From positions 164,285,609-164,349,608 of the forward strand of contig OZ024929.1 in assembly GCA_964017235.1 (NCBI GenBank): 64,000 bases of DNA. Direction: 5' to 3'. Under the pieces are notes generated by a model. The model saw only the letters and a list, made by a program, of their open reading frames with translations, was not told the origin of the DNA and did not search any database. Shown here piece by piece: positions 1-10,650 of the stretch; the stretch's first letter is position 1, and each line of letters starts with the position of its first letter. The DNA comes from Sabellastarte sp. h YS-2021 (taxonomy: Eukaryota; Annelida; Polychaeta; Sabellida; Sabellidae). The position numbers and the translations under genes were made by a program.

Positions 1-1406
1 TGAAGGTCATCCCGAAGAGGTCTCGTACTCTCACAAAAAGCAAAGCCATAAGCAGCCAGTTGACCCGAGCTCTGCCTCGGACCAACTAAATGAGGATTCC
101 GATGAACCTCGGATCCCTTCTTCTAGATCCAAAAAACACTCTGACAAGAGCAAACATAAATCAAGATCTAGATACGTGTCATTTTCCTCAGAGGAGGATC
201 ACTCCCCTGTAGCCAGACACAGGTCTTCTAAGCCCTCTAGGGCTCAGCCCTCAGGCGCAGCTTCTGATCAAGACCTCCCACAACATGATCCAGACCCCCC
301 TTATTATAGGGAAGTAGCTTTGTCCGACATGCCCTCACAATACTCTGAAGAAGTAGACACCTTCAGGCGTATTCTGTCTCTCCCTGACCCCAGGGAATCT
401 ATGCCCAGGTCGTCCACTTCAGTGTTGGGTCTGGATGATGAAAAAGGCCGTCAAGAGCTCAGACCTAGAGGTCCTTCCTCTATCCTTCCACTTAGCTCAG
501 TTATCAAGGACGCCTTTGATAAATTCCAACATGACTTTAAGGCTGCCAATTTATCTGAGGGAAAATAAGTCAAGCCTCCGCCCTCAACTTCAAAGTGGTA
601 CAAGGTGGGACAGCCAACTTTTCAGGACAAAATTCAGGAGTTGAATACGGACTTTGCTAAGATCTGTATTACTCCTAGACCTTCTGGGTCCCCAGTAGCC
701 AGAGTTCCCCTGCCAGTTCTCAAGGAGCTGGAACTTCAGGCTAGACAAAATATCTCTACCCTCAACTTCACCGCTGCTTTTGCCAAAACCTCCTCCTCTT
801 GCAATGCTTCATTGGAAAAATGCCAACATAGCATCAAGTCTACGGTCAAGAAGATAAAATCTCAGATTCAGAAAGGTGCCAATCCTGAGAAAGCGGCAAA
901 GCGCGGATATGAGGAAGTAGCTGACTACTTAGAATTTTGGAACAAGACAGTACATGTTCAACACAGGGCCCTCACTTGTCTCAGCAAATCTCTAGCCCAT
1001 ATTTTGCAGAGGGAATTATACTCTATGGCTAATACCGGCTTGCTCAGGTGTGAAGCCGAGATGACTCTATTACATCCACAATTTGGAGAAACGAGACGTC
1101 AGGAACTCGTCCTTTTGGGGCCCTTCCTTGTTCGAGTCTCAATTAGTGAAGGAAGGTGAGGACTTCCTTCTCAAAAAAGGCACCTCAAAAGATTCTCAGG
1201 GTTTTGCACCCTACCAGAATAAGCCCTTTCGTGGTCCCCACAAGAAAAGAGGCTCCTACAGGAAACGCCTGTATGGGGGCAATACCTCTCAAAGCAGTAA
1301 CCAGTCCTTTCCCTCGGGAAGAGGAAAATCCAACTTCAGAGGCTCCAGGGGTCGTTTTCAACCCCACAATAGAGGAAGGGGGCGTGGAAACCCCCCTCCC
1401 CAATGA
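1..1406 (+). pseudogene. DIRS family A gag-like ORF1, broken
   Basis: The sequence matches the A2 gag at 40500-41534 and 47871-48215. It shows the same Ser/Arg-rich linker, the central conserved segment, and a C-terminal Arg/Gly-rich tail ending in NPPPQ before a TGA at 1404-1406. Breaks seen: TAA at 566-568 where A2 has TAT, and a frame change near 1085-1160, where one frame stops at 1157-1159 and the tail continues in another. ORF1 in DIRS elements is taken to be a Gag-like RNA-binding protein; here the RG-rich tail supports nucleic-acid binding. The true start lies left of the window. Confidence 0.85.
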
Positions 1407-3462
1407 CTCCTCCAAAGCCTCACTCAGTCCACCAGTAGGAGGTCGCCTCCGTTCTTTCAGGAGAGACTGGCTCACAAACAAAGGTTCTCAAAACATGTTA
1501 AACATTATCACCAATGGCTACGTTCTGCCATTCCGTTCAAAGCCAAACTTGATCAGATTTCCTCTGATTGTGTCAGAGTACAAGTCCCAACAAAAAGACC
1601 AAGCCTTGGCCACTTGTATCCAGTCTCTCTTGTCAAAGAACGCCATCGAAAGGGTGGAAAACATAAAATCTCTCGGGTTTTACAGTCGCCTGTTCCTAGT
1701 ACCTAAGCCTCACCAAAGGTGGAGGCCAGTCATAGACCTAAACAGGCTCAATACTTTTCTACACGTAGAAAAGTTCAAAATGGAAACTCCAGAGTCCATC
1801 AGGACCTCCCTGATTCCAGGGGAGTGGGTATCGTCGATAGACCTGTCGGACGCTTACCTGCACATCCCCATCCACCCAAGCTCAAGGAAATACCTAAGGT
1901 TTTGCTACAAGGCTCAGGTGTTCCAGTTCACCTCCCTCCCGTTCGGACTAGCCACAGCCCCCCAGGTCTTTACAATGATCGTAAAGGAAGTGAAACTAAT
2001 GGCCCTCTCAAGAGGACTCAGAATTCACCAATACCTGGATGACTGGCTGATCAGGTCCCAGTCTCAGGAGGAAGCCCAAGTGAACACTCAGGCAGTAGTA
2101 GAACTGACTCAGTCCTTGGGGTGGATAATAAATCAGGAAAAATCAGAACTGAAACCTAATCAGGTGTTTTCGTTCGTGGGCTACGAATACCACCTAGATT
2201 CAGCCCTTGTAAAACCCACTCAAGAGAGATGGCTCAAACTTCAGGATTTGATCCTACGACTCAAGTCAAAACGTGTTTTGACTGCAAGATGTTTGATGTC
2301 TCTAATTGGGTTGCTAGCCTCAACGGAGAAAATGGTCCCGGAGGGACGCCTTCACATGAGGCCCTTTCAGTTTCACCTCAAGGAGCACTGGAGATATCCT
2401 CAGTCGCTGGACAACCTCCTTCCCTGGACAGAAGCCATTGCAGCCCACCTAGATTGGTGGCAAAATCCCTCCAATGTGATGAAAGGTGCAGACCTTCATC
2501 CCAAAGACCACAGTATCCAACTCTTTACAGACGCCTCAAACGAAGGTTGGGGCGCTCACTTAGACCAAAATTCTACAAAGGGTCTGTGGTCGGATCGGGA
2601 AAAAAGGCTACACATAAATGTCCTAGAATTGAAGGCGGTCTCCCTGGCCCTTCGAGACTTCAAGGACCAGTGCCAGAATCAAACAGTGTTGGTTGCGACG
2701 GACAACTCAACAGTGGTAGCCTACATCAACAAACAAGGAGGAACACACTCGGCAGAGATGTGTGCTCTCCTGTGGAAGATCATGACCTGGTGCCATCACT
2801 ACCACATAACATTGAAAGCCAGGCACATTCCAGGGTGCCTGAATGTGATGGCCGACCTGCTATCCAGGTCCAACCAAGTGCAGTCAGCAGAATGGTCTCT
2901 GCACCCACAGGTCTTCAAACAGATCTGCCAGAAGTGGTTCACACCTCATGTAGACTTATTTGCCACTCACCTGAACCACAAACTCCCTCTATACGTGTCT
3001 CCTATCCCAGACCCAAAGGCCTGGGACATAGATGCTCTGAACATAAACTGGACCAACCTCACGGCCTATGCGTACCCTCCTACGGCTCTCCTTCACAAGG
3101 TGATCCAAAAGATCAGACAATGCCAGTGCCTGATCATCGTAATAGCCCCAGGCTGGCCAGGGATGCCCTGGTTTTGGGACCTAGTGCAGCTCTCAACAGA
3201 GATCCCACTGCAACTCCCAGTGTCAACAACCCTACTCAAACAGTCCCACAAGCTGGTGTTCCACAACAACCCCCAGCACCTGAACCTCCACGCCTGGTGT
3301 CTAGGAGCGGACAACTCCAAGAACAAGGCTTCTCTGTGGAGGTGGCAGAGAGAATTGCTGCCCCTCAGCGGTCATCAACAAGGACCATCTACAAGTCAAA
3401 GTGGGCCCTATTTGAAAAATGGTGCAGAGAAAATTCGGTGGATTTCTCCACTCCATCTGTGA
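1156..3462 (+). CDS. DIRS family A reverse transcriptase-RNase H-methylase-like protein
   Basis: A single open frame of 768 codons. The RT core includes RPVIDLNRLN, the motif A segment SSIDLSDAYLHIPI, FGLATAP, and the catalytic YLDD at residues 293-296. RNase H follows with FTDASNEGWGAHL (about residue 457), the ELKA glutamate, ATDNST and the HIPG...AD segment, so its acidic residues are present. The C-terminal part (DLFAT, then AYAYPP, then IAPGWPGMPWFWDL) corresponds to the DIRS methyltransferase-like (MT) domain. The frame is +1 to gag and overlaps its last ~250 nt; the listed start is only the ORF limit. It probably makes cDNA from element RNA. It overlaps the YR frame to 3462. Confidence 0.9.
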   Translation: MRTSFSKKAPQKILRVLHPTRISPFVVPTRKEAPTGNACMGAIPLKAVTSPFPREEENPTSEAPGVVFNPTIEEGGVETPLPNDSSKASLSPPVGGRLRSFRRDWLTNKGSQNMLNIITNGYVLPFRSKPNLIRFPLIVSEYKSQQKDQALATCIQSLLSKNAIERVENIKSLGFYSRLFLVPKPHQRWRPVIDLNRLNTFLHVEKFKMETPESIRTSLIPGEWVSSIDLSDAYLHIPIHPSSRKYLRFCYKAQVFQFTSLPFGLATAPQVFTMIVKEVKLMALSRGLRIHQYLDDWLIRSQSQEEAQVNTQAVVELTQSLGWIINQEKSELKPNQVFSFVGYEYHLDSALVKPTQERWLKLQDLILRLKSKRVLTARCLMSLIGLLASTEKMVPEGRLHMRPFQFHLKEHWRYPQSLDNLLPWTEAIAAHLDWWQNPSNVMKGADLHPKDHSIQLFTDASNEGWGAHLDQNSTKGLWSDREKRLHINVLELKAVSLALRDFKDQCQNQTVLVATDNSTVVAYINKQGGTHSAEMCALLWKIMTWCHHYHITLKARHIPGCLNVMADLLSRSNQVQSAEWSLHPQVFKQICQKWFTPHVDLFATHLNHKLPLYVSPIPDPKAWDIDALNINWTNLTAYAYPPTALLHKVIQKIRQCQCLIIVIAPGWPGMPWFWDLVQLSTEIPLQLPVSTTLLKQSHKLVFHNNPQHLNLHAWCLGADNSKNKASLWRWQRELLPLSGHQQGPSTSQSGPYLKNGAEKIRWISPLHL

Positions 3463-4448
3463 AACAAATCTCAGATTTCTTCATGTATCTGTACCAAGAC
3501 CTAAACAGGCGCCCCTCGACCATTGATGGTTACAGGACTGCAATCGTTGACACTTTGGGCCCAACACATTGCACACAATGCAGACCTTCATAGGTTACTC
3601 TCCAGTTTTCACAGGGATCGTCCTAAAAGTTCCAGAAATTTACCCAAGTGGAACCTTTCTGTTGTCCTTAACGAGCTCACCAAAGCACCATTTGAGCCCA
3701 TGAAAGACTCAGACCCCAAACATCTTACTCTCAAAACTGCTTTCTTGCTAGCCTTGGCCTCCGGCAAGCGCCGCAGCGAAATCCATGCCTGGGTCGCTAA
3801 CAAAGTAGCTAATTTAGGCCAATGGGAAAAGGTAGCCTTGTTCCCTTCTTCTGATTTCATAGCCAAAAACCAACTAGCAAGAGAAGGTTCTCAAAGTGTG
3901 TCACCAGTGACTATCCCTGCTTTGACTACCATTGTAGATAGACAGTTTAAAGAAGACAGGACCTGTGTCCCGTGCGGGCCCTGAGGTTTTATTTGGACCG
4001 AACTAAAGACCTGAGAGGGTCTCGTTCTCTCCTTTTCATCTCCTTTAAGAAAGGACATACCTCAGACATCAGACCCGCTACACTCTCTTCATGGTTGAAA
4101 CAAACCATCCTACTTTGTTACAAACAAGCAGATCAACAAGCCTTGGACTTGGTCCAAGTCAAAGCGCATGACATCCGGGCCTTCGCGGCCTCTAAGGCCT
4201 TTTACGGTGGGGTATCGGTGGACCAAATCATGCAAGCCTGTCACTGGAAAGCTCACAACACATTCACAAATTTTTACCTAAAAGACCTTACTTGGTCGGA
4301 CACGGACAACAATTTGTACCTGGGACCCGTAGTGGCTGCACAACAAGTCCTAGATCCTTCCCCTCAGACCAGTTGTCCTCGGAAAGAAAAAAGGGGGGGG
4401 GGCACATCTGCTACAACCAAGTCTTCAGGAGTCTCTCCCAGGATCTAG
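1407..4448 (+). pseudogene. DIRS family A tyrosine recombinase frame, broken
   Basis: The frame follows gag in the same register after its TGA, runs under the RT frame, and emerges as the YR domain from about 3300. YR landmarks are GKRRSEIHAW (arginine box, ~3760), HDIRAFAASKAF (HxxR box, ~4168) and CHWKAHNTFTNFYLKDL with the presumed tyrosine nucleophile (~4245). Breaks relative to the A2 copy: TAA at 1699-1701 where A2 has CAA, loss of 8 nt near 3560 between short GCCCAA repeats, and loss of one C near 3965. The enzyme would integrate the circular cDNA. Confidence 0.87.
4387..4402 (+). other. A6G10 polypurine tract
   Basis: Six A followed by ten G inside the 3' end of the YR frame, about 470 bp before the ICR. 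Equivalent tracts occur in A2, B2, B3 and B4. A role as a plus-strand primer is inference. Confidence 0.6.
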
Positions 4449-4869
4449 GTATTCCTTTACCTTCAAGATGTTACGGGTAAGGTCATTTTATTTTTTAATT
4501 ATCAAGTAATTTCTATTAAGGACTTATTCAGTTGTCGTTAATCTCATATTTCAGGTTAAAAATTTCATGAGATGCCCAACCACTGGGTTGGTCAGTCACA
4601 CGTGAAGGTCTACTAGGGACCCTTAGACCTCGAAGTGAGCACCGCTGCACTTCCGTCCTACTACCAAACATCTGGACAGTTTTAGCACTGTCCCGGTTTT
4701 ACTTAGGGTTTTTGGCTCGTTACAGGCCCGATCTTCGGGATCGGGGCTCTGTAAAGGGGACTCAGACTGGTATTTCTGGCACTATTCTGTATATAATAAT
4801 TCAAATCTTAGAAAAAATGACATATCTTCCAGTCTCAGCTGTAATCCCGCCACCGGGCGGTTGAATTCA

Positions 4870-4972
4870 GCATTAAGTCCCACATGGTAAGCTATTGTAG
4901 CGTAATAAAATTGAAAATTTTAATTACTTAAATGTAGCTTTTATAAGCTACAAGCTTACCATGTGGGACTTA
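4870..4972 (+). repeat. DIRS internal complementary region of A1
   Basis: The first part (to about 4909) is the reverse complement of the family A left tip seen at 39331. The second part is the reverse complement of the right tip at 5164-5224. Adjacent complements of both ends are the DIRS hallmark, used as a template to complete the ends and circularise the cDNA. Confidence 0.9.
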
Positions 4973-5241
4973 GGAGAGTCCCACCCTGCCTCCCCGCTGT
5001 TTACAGCTGAGGGGTAGGTTTAATAAAAAATTTCAAAGAGAAAGTAGGGCGATTGGTCAGAAGTTATCACGTGACGACAACTACAAGTATATCCGGTGGC
5101 TAACAAGAATGATCTTTTTTTCTAAGACGTTGGCCCCGGGTGTGGCAACCCGAGAACAGCATTAAGTCCCACATGGTAAGCTTGTAGCTTATAAAAGCTA
5201 CATTTAAGTAATTAAAATTTTCAATTTTGTTTATTTTGCAG

Positions 5242-5292
5242 AAAAATTAAATAAACTAATTGAAGAGTCAGAAAAAGAAGGCAAAGGAAAAG
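5242..5292 (+). CDS. NASP: NASP internal exon (5' most in window)
   Basis: A 51-nt exon with acceptor TTTTGCAG and donor GTAAAG, encoding a Lys/Glu-rich run with LNKLIEESEKEGKGK. It starts with two bases that finish a codon and ends with one base that joins the next exon at 6025. The assignment rests on the downstream exons. The acceptor region is only 17 bp long before DIRS sequence begins, so the branch point must lie inside the transposon end. NASP is a nuclear chaperone for histones H1 and H3-H4; this segment follows its SHNi-TPR domain. Confidence 0.8.
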
Positions 5293-6024
5293 GTAAAGTT
5301 CATGAGATACAGTTGTGTTATAATAAATTTAAAGTTTTAATTCCTGGTTATCAGTCCATGCGGTGTGGTAACCATACAAAGTAATTCAATATATCCAAAA
5401 AGGTCATAATCTATTTAGTATTTACACAGAGCAATATCCCAAGATCCGGTCAGTATTACTTTAAATTACAGCTTTCATATGTCTAAGGGTCCAAGTTGCG
5501 CCTTAGAGTTGGGGAGATTAAGCGCTATAAAAGTCCAATTAGGATTAGAATCATTCATTAAAGGTCAGAAATCACTCTTGTGATACAAAGCATTTACAAA
5601 GGTACAGTATCCTTTCGGGGTATTACGGTAGTGATTTTTTATTCCAATTTTACATCTTTTACTTCCCGGTAAGTTGCCAGTTAACGGTCTCTTATTTAAC
5701 AAAACATGAGAACCAAATAGTTTTCCATACTGTAAAACGGTAAGTCAACTTCTGTGGTTTTTAAAAAAAAAAACCCATCATCTCTGCAAATAAATGTGGA
5801 TTGTGATTTATTTTGTATGTAACATTAGTAAAGTTACTTTACATTGAAGTGTAAGCTGAAAACCGGTAGCTGAACTTTATGGTGGTTTGCAATAATTTAT
5901 TTACCTACCAACGATACTGGTACTACCACAACACCCCTAGTATTCTGTAGTGTTCAAGTATATAAATCAGATACTTAAATGAAATTTAAATATAAATAAA
6001 ATGATTTTCTATAAATATTTTTAG
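5293..6024 (+). other. NASP intron
   Basis: A 732-bp AT-rich intron with donor GTAAAG and acceptor TTTTTAG. I see no gene, array or clear mobile element in it. Confidence 0.7.
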
Positions 6025-6110
6025 AACCCCAAGAAGCCGATGACCCAGTAACTAAGGCAAGAAAAGAAATGGCAGAATTGCAAGACATATTACCAGACAT
6101 TCTAGCTAAG
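6025..6110 (+). CDS. NASP: NASP internal exon
   Basis: An 86-nt exon bounded by TTTTTAG and AAG|GTAACA. It encodes a Lys/Glu-rich helix including KEMAELQDILPDILAK, which resembles the region of vertebrate NASP just after the SHNi-TPR repeats that reads as a coiled coil leading to LLPEI. The phase joins the upstream exon (one base carried) and ends on a codon boundary for the exon at 6324. Coding pressure is clear, because all five exons splice into one frame with no stop until 24555. Confidence 0.87.
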
Positions 6111-6323
6111 GTAACATTTTATCCCTTGAAATGTTAAATTGTAATAAATAGCCACTTTTAAATAATTTAGAAAAGTGCATTCTTGTTCAACTCAAGGATT
6201 GCGGACTTGATTATAGCCATCTAAAATAATAATACTTGAATATTCCAATATAATGCTTTGCATAATTCAGGATTTTATGAAAACAGTTTTATGTTGACTT
6301 TGGAATTTCTGTACGATTTGCAG

Positions 6324-6401
6324 GTAGATGACATTCAGGAGGAAATGAAAACAGCCGACATAGCAAAACAGATGGTTAAGGATACAGTTGCAGCAGAATT
6401 A
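6324..6401 (+). CDS. NASP: NASP internal exon
   Basis: A 78-nt exon (26 codons) after TTTGCAG and before GTGAGT. It encodes VDDIQEEMKTADIAKQ, MVKDTVAAEL, continuing the charged helical region of NASP. Both splice sites fall on codon boundaries, so the exon could be skipped without shifting the frame. The following intron is about 5.1 kb and holds two hAT MITEs and a tandem array. Confidence 0.87.
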
Positions 6402-6425
6402 GTGAGTGTTTTAAACACTTTACAT

Positions 6426-6824
6426 TAGTGCTGGGACGAGTTGACTGAAACTCGAGTCGCAACTCGATGGGCGATAATTAGGGGTCACATCGATCTGCGC
6501 AAGTGAAACTCGAGTTTTCGAAAACGTCAATATTTAAAGCTGATACTTCACCAACACAACAGAAATATCCAATATTTTCAAAAATATATTGCATTTTTAC
6601 TTAATTCTGACTTAAATCAATGAAGATTTAACATAAATTATATCGCGAAAACCATTTCCAGGTGAAAGTTTTGGCTAATGTACGGTATGTAAAATATTTA
6701 CCGTATATTAAAGGCTAATAAACGAAATACTTTATCCCGAAAATTACTCGAGTTTAACTCGAGTTCAACTCGCTTCTAACAGTTGATGCTCGATCTGCTA
6801 TTTTAACTACCGATCCCACCACTA
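6426..6824. mobile_element. hAT-type MITE with 8-bp target duplication
   Basis: The ends are TAGTGCTGGGAC on the left and GATCCCACCACTA on the right, imperfect terminal inverted repeats of hAT type. The 8-bp CTTTACAT is duplicated exactly at 6418-6425 and 6825-6832. The interior has repeated ACTCGAGT motifs and no coding capacity, so the element is non-autonomous. Confidence 0.82.
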
Positions 6825-7009
6825 CTTTACATAGTAAATACCATGCCGAAATGATTAAATTCTTGGAAAAATATAACCGCGATTTTCCATAACTACACTA
6901 ATGTTAAGTAACAGATGTGTTAAATCCATTTACTGCACTGTATTAATGTTGTAATCACAGATGCATAAAATCTATTTGCAACATTGTGTTAACACAGATG
7001 TGTTAAAAG

Positions 7010-7666
7010 TAGTGCTGTCACTCTCTGGTGCAAATGAACATCGAATATCGCCAATGTGGGCTGACCGAGTACAGACATATGTCGACTTCATAAACTCACC
7101 TCAAAACGAAACTATTTAATTAAAATGTAAAATAATATATTGTTTCTCACCAGAATACATCATTTTAGGGCCATATTTGTCCTTTTATTTTGGCCGTTTA
7201 TGCATTGTCAAACGTAGGAACACTTTGAAAACCGTCAGTATATTAAAACAGTTATCTAATTCCGACTTTATAAAGTGCTGCATAATGGCATTAAAATATC
7301 ACGTACGCCTCAAATAAATAGAACTACAGTGTTTTTAAAGATTATTTGAAAGCTTTACGTCAATTAAATTGACTTACCAAGTGTGAAAAAAAAATAAAGA
7401 TGCAATTCCGAAACTACATTCGAGCAATGGTTTAATGCTTTCCTGATAGGTCATGTGACTAGATTTGTACAGACTGAGTTGTCAAAAGGCCGAAAATATA
7501 TTTTAAAATGCTGAATAATCCTTCACTTTTAAAAGATATTCTATCTTTATTATATAAATATGCTAATATCTTTGCAACCGGATTTGAGAAAAACGGATCC
7601 GATTATCGCTCATAATAGACCTAGCAAACGATAGTATCGGAAGTAGCGAGTGTCGCAACAGCACTA
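7010..7666. mobile_element. second hAT-type MITE
   Basis: The left end is TAGTGCTGTCACTC and the right end CAACAGCACTA. The flanking 8-mers GTTAAAAG (7002-7009) and GTGAAAAG (7667-7674) differ at one base, as expected for an older target duplication. The internal sequence is AT-rich without an ORF of interest. Confidence 0.72.
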
Positions 7667-7791
7667 GTGAAAAGGTATTTTATATTTACTGCTGTGAATC
7701 TTATGGTGGGGCTCTGCTCTGCCTTGATCTTCCCATGCTAGTGTTGTAGATTTGTGCGTGGGGAAAAGTAACCAGAAAATTAATGTTGCAT

Positions 7792-8210
7792 CATTATGTC
7801 CACCCCCCTGGGGGGTGGATATATTACTTTCGCTTTTTCCGCCGTCCGATGTCCGGTGTCCGATGTCATGGTTTCCGCTCATTTAAAGGAAAAGTATTAG
7901 GGCTATTGTCACCAAATTTGGTATGCAGGCTTATTGGGCAGTAACTTGCTTGGGATTGCTTTTGGCTGTTGTACCTCTTTTTTTGCTTACTGAGTAATAC
8001 TTAAGTACAGCTATTTTCAGTACCCATTGGTTTCCGTGCATTTAAGCCAAGATAATTAAAGATATTTTACTACAATTTTGAATGCAAGATTGTTATGTCC
8101 ATAGCTCGCTTGGTATTGCATTTGGGACTGATAGCTTTGTCAGTACATGAGTAATAGCCATTTAGGTACTTCATTGTGTATTTTCAGTACTACTTTTGAG
8201 TAATTTGCTA
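7792..8210. mobile_element. leader module of a tandem-array element (copy 1)
   Basis: Nearly the same ~430 bp occurs at 26728-27165, and both copies run directly into a tandem array. It opens with TGTCCACCCCCCTGG and the complement GGGGGGTGGA, a 10-bp hairpin stem. I infer the 5' part of a Helentron-like non-autonomous element. I could not find its 3' hairpin end. Confidence 0.55.
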
Positions 8211-8211
8211 A

Positions 8212-10200
8212 TATCTCAGAAACTGTAAGAGATAGAGCGATTTCAACAGAATTTTTGACCCACAGGGTAGTAGAAAAGTATTCTATACAAAATTTTTAAA
8301 AATTTCAATTTTCGCCACTTTTGCGGCCATCTTAATTTTTTGCGAAAAATGAAAGAATCTTAATATCTCGGAAACCGTAAGAGATAGAGCGATTTCGACA
8401 CAATTTTTGACTCACAGGGTAGTAGAAGAGTATTCTGTACAAAATTGAAAATTTTCGCCACTTTTGGCGGCCATCTTGAATTTTTGCGAAAAACGAAAAA
8501 AATCTTAATATCTCGGAAACCGTAAGAGATAGAGGGATTTGGACAGAATTTTTGACTCACAGGGTAGTAGAAAAGTATTCTGTACAAAATTTAAAAATTT
8601 CAATTTTCGCCACTTTTGGCGGCCATCTTGAATTTTTGCGAAAAACAAAGAAATCTTAATATCTCAGAAACGGTAAGAGATAGAGCGATTTGGACAGAAT
8701 TTTTGACCCATAGGGTAGTAGGAAAGTATTCTATACAAAATTGAAAAGTTTCAATTTTCGCCACTTTTGGCGGCCATCTTGAATTTTTGCGGAAAAACAA
8801 AAAATGTTAATATCTCAGAAACCGTAAGAGATAGAGCCATTTTGACTCGCATGGTAGTGGTAGAGTATTCTATGTGCAATTGAAAAATTTGAATTTTCGC
8901 CACTTTTGGCGGCCATCTTGAATTTTTGCGGAAAAAAAACAAAAAATGTTAATATCTTAGAAACCGTAAGAGATAGAGCGATTTCAACAGAATTTTTGAC
9001 CCGTAGGGTTGTAGCAGAGTATTCTATGTGAAATTGAAAAAAATCAATTTTCGCCACTTTTGGCGGCCATCTTGAATTTTTGCGAAAAACAAAAAATATT
9101 AATATCTCAGAAACCGTAAGAGATAGAGCGATTTGGACAGAATTTTTTACCCATAGGGTAGTAGCAAAGTATTCTATACAAAATTGAAAAATTTCAATTT
9201 TCGCCACTTTTGGCGGCCATCTTGAATTTTTGCGAAAAGCGAAAAAATCTTAATATCTCAGAAACCGTAAGAGATAGAGCGATTTGGACAGAATTTTTGA
9301 CCCATAGGGTAGTAGGAAAGTGTTCTATACAAAATTGAAAAATTTCAATTTTCGCCACTTTTGGCGGCCATCTTGAATTTTTGCGGAAAAACAAAAAATG
9401 TTAATATCTCTGAAACTGTAAGAGATAGAGCCATTTCCACAGAAATTTTGACTCGCATGGTAGTGGTAGAGTATTCTATGTGCAATTAAAAAATTTCAAT
9501 TTTCGCATCTCGGAAACCGTAAGAGATATAGTGATTTCGACAGAATTTTTGACCCACAGGGTATGGAGAGAGTATTCTATGTGAAATTGAAAAATTCTAT
9601 ACAAAATTAAAAATTTTCAATTTTTTCGCCACTTTTGGCGGCCATCTTGGATTTTTGCGGAAAACCCAAAAATGTTAATATCTCGGAAACTGTAAGAGAT
9701 AGAGCGATTTCGACTGAATTTTTAACCCATATGGTAAGTATTCTATGTGAATTTGAAAAATTTAAATTTTCGACAGTTTTGGCAGTCATCTTGGAGTTTT
9801 GCGGAAAATAAAAAAGGTTAAAATCTCGGAAACTGTAACAGATAGAGTGATTTCGACAGAATTTTTGATTCACAGGCTATTAACAGAGTATTATATGTGA
9901 ATTTCAAAAATTTCAATTTTCGCCACTTTTGTAGACCATCTTGGATTTTTATGAAAACCTAAAATGTTAATATCTCGGAAACCATCAGAGCGTTTTCGAC
10001 AGAATTTTTGACCCACAGGGTAGTAGATAAGTATTCTATGTGAAATTAAAAAATTTCAATTTTTGCAACTTTTGGCAGAAAACCCAAAATATTTGTATCT
10101 CAGAAACCGCAAGAGATAGAGCACTTTTGACAAAATTTTTGACCCACAGGTTTATAGAAATGTATAATATGTCACATTGAAAAATTTCAACTTTTATCTC
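8212..10200. repeat. ~150-bp tandem array (about 13 units)
   Basis: Units repeat every ~148-151 bp (8362, 8511, 8660, 8810 and on) and degrade toward the right end. Each contains AACCGTAAGAGATAGAGCG, a GACCCACAGGGTAGTAG block and GCGGCCATCTTGAATTTTTG. The first two blocks match the 169-bp arrays at 12160, 27165 and 61200. Minus-strand ORFs across the array are only periodic readings of the repeat. Confidence 0.92.
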
Positions 10201-10229
10201 TTTCCTTTGTCGCCCGTCTTGCAGTTTTG

Positions 10230-10650
10230 CAGAAAACGAAACTTGGTGGGTTTTTTTCCTGATGGGATTCTTTCACATGTACGGGAAAAAGCCCTTCAGG
10301 AAAGAATCCCATCACCCACAAAGCCCGTCAGCCAAAGTCATGGGGTGTAAAAAAAGCCCATCAATGTTTTAAAAAATTGCTGTTTAACACAAATTTTAAT
10401 GCTTTAAAAATTTAAGTCAGTTTAGTGTCCCAATTAAAAACACTTGAAATCATTAACTATTTTGGTCTTCTTTTGTATGATTTTGATCATTAATAATTCA
10501 GTATGTGTTGAATAGCAATTTTTTAAAAGATTGATGGCGTTTTTCCACCCCATCACTTCAGCTGATGGGCTTTTCTCCTGATGAGCTTTTTTCCTGATGG
10601 GCTTTTTGGGTCATGGGCTTTTTTCCAAATGGGCTTTTATTCGGGAATTG
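10230..10650. repeat. inverted and repeated GATGGGCTTTT motifs
   Basis: A 14-bp inverted pair (GATGGGATTCTTTC at 10261 and its complement at about 10299) is followed by several GATGGGCTTTT or GCCCATCA copies to about 10640. This looks like a degraded hairpin-type element, but I could not define its ends. Confidence 0.45.

Larger units (their letters stand above)
1..5224 (+). mobile_element. DIRS-type retrotransposon A1 (left part off-window)
   Basis: The element holds a gag remnant, an RT-RNase H-methylase-like frame, a tyrosine recombinase (YR) frame, an internal complementary region (ICR) at 4870-4972 and a right terminal repeat ending at 5224. The right end (about 5040-5224) is an inverted copy of the family A left end seen complete at 39331. 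Order and ICR are diagnostic of DIRS elements, which integrate by YR and have no integrase. The copy is dead: gag carries a nonsense codon, and the YR frame has a nonsense codon and two frameshifts, although the RT frame is open. It ends 17 bp before a NASP exon. Confidence 0.93.

Noticed and set aside
8360-9873. Series of minus-strand ORFs with KNSRWPPKVAK-like repeats
   Set aside because: They are periodic readings of the 150-bp satellite; frame and length follow the repeat period and no domain or start context is shared.
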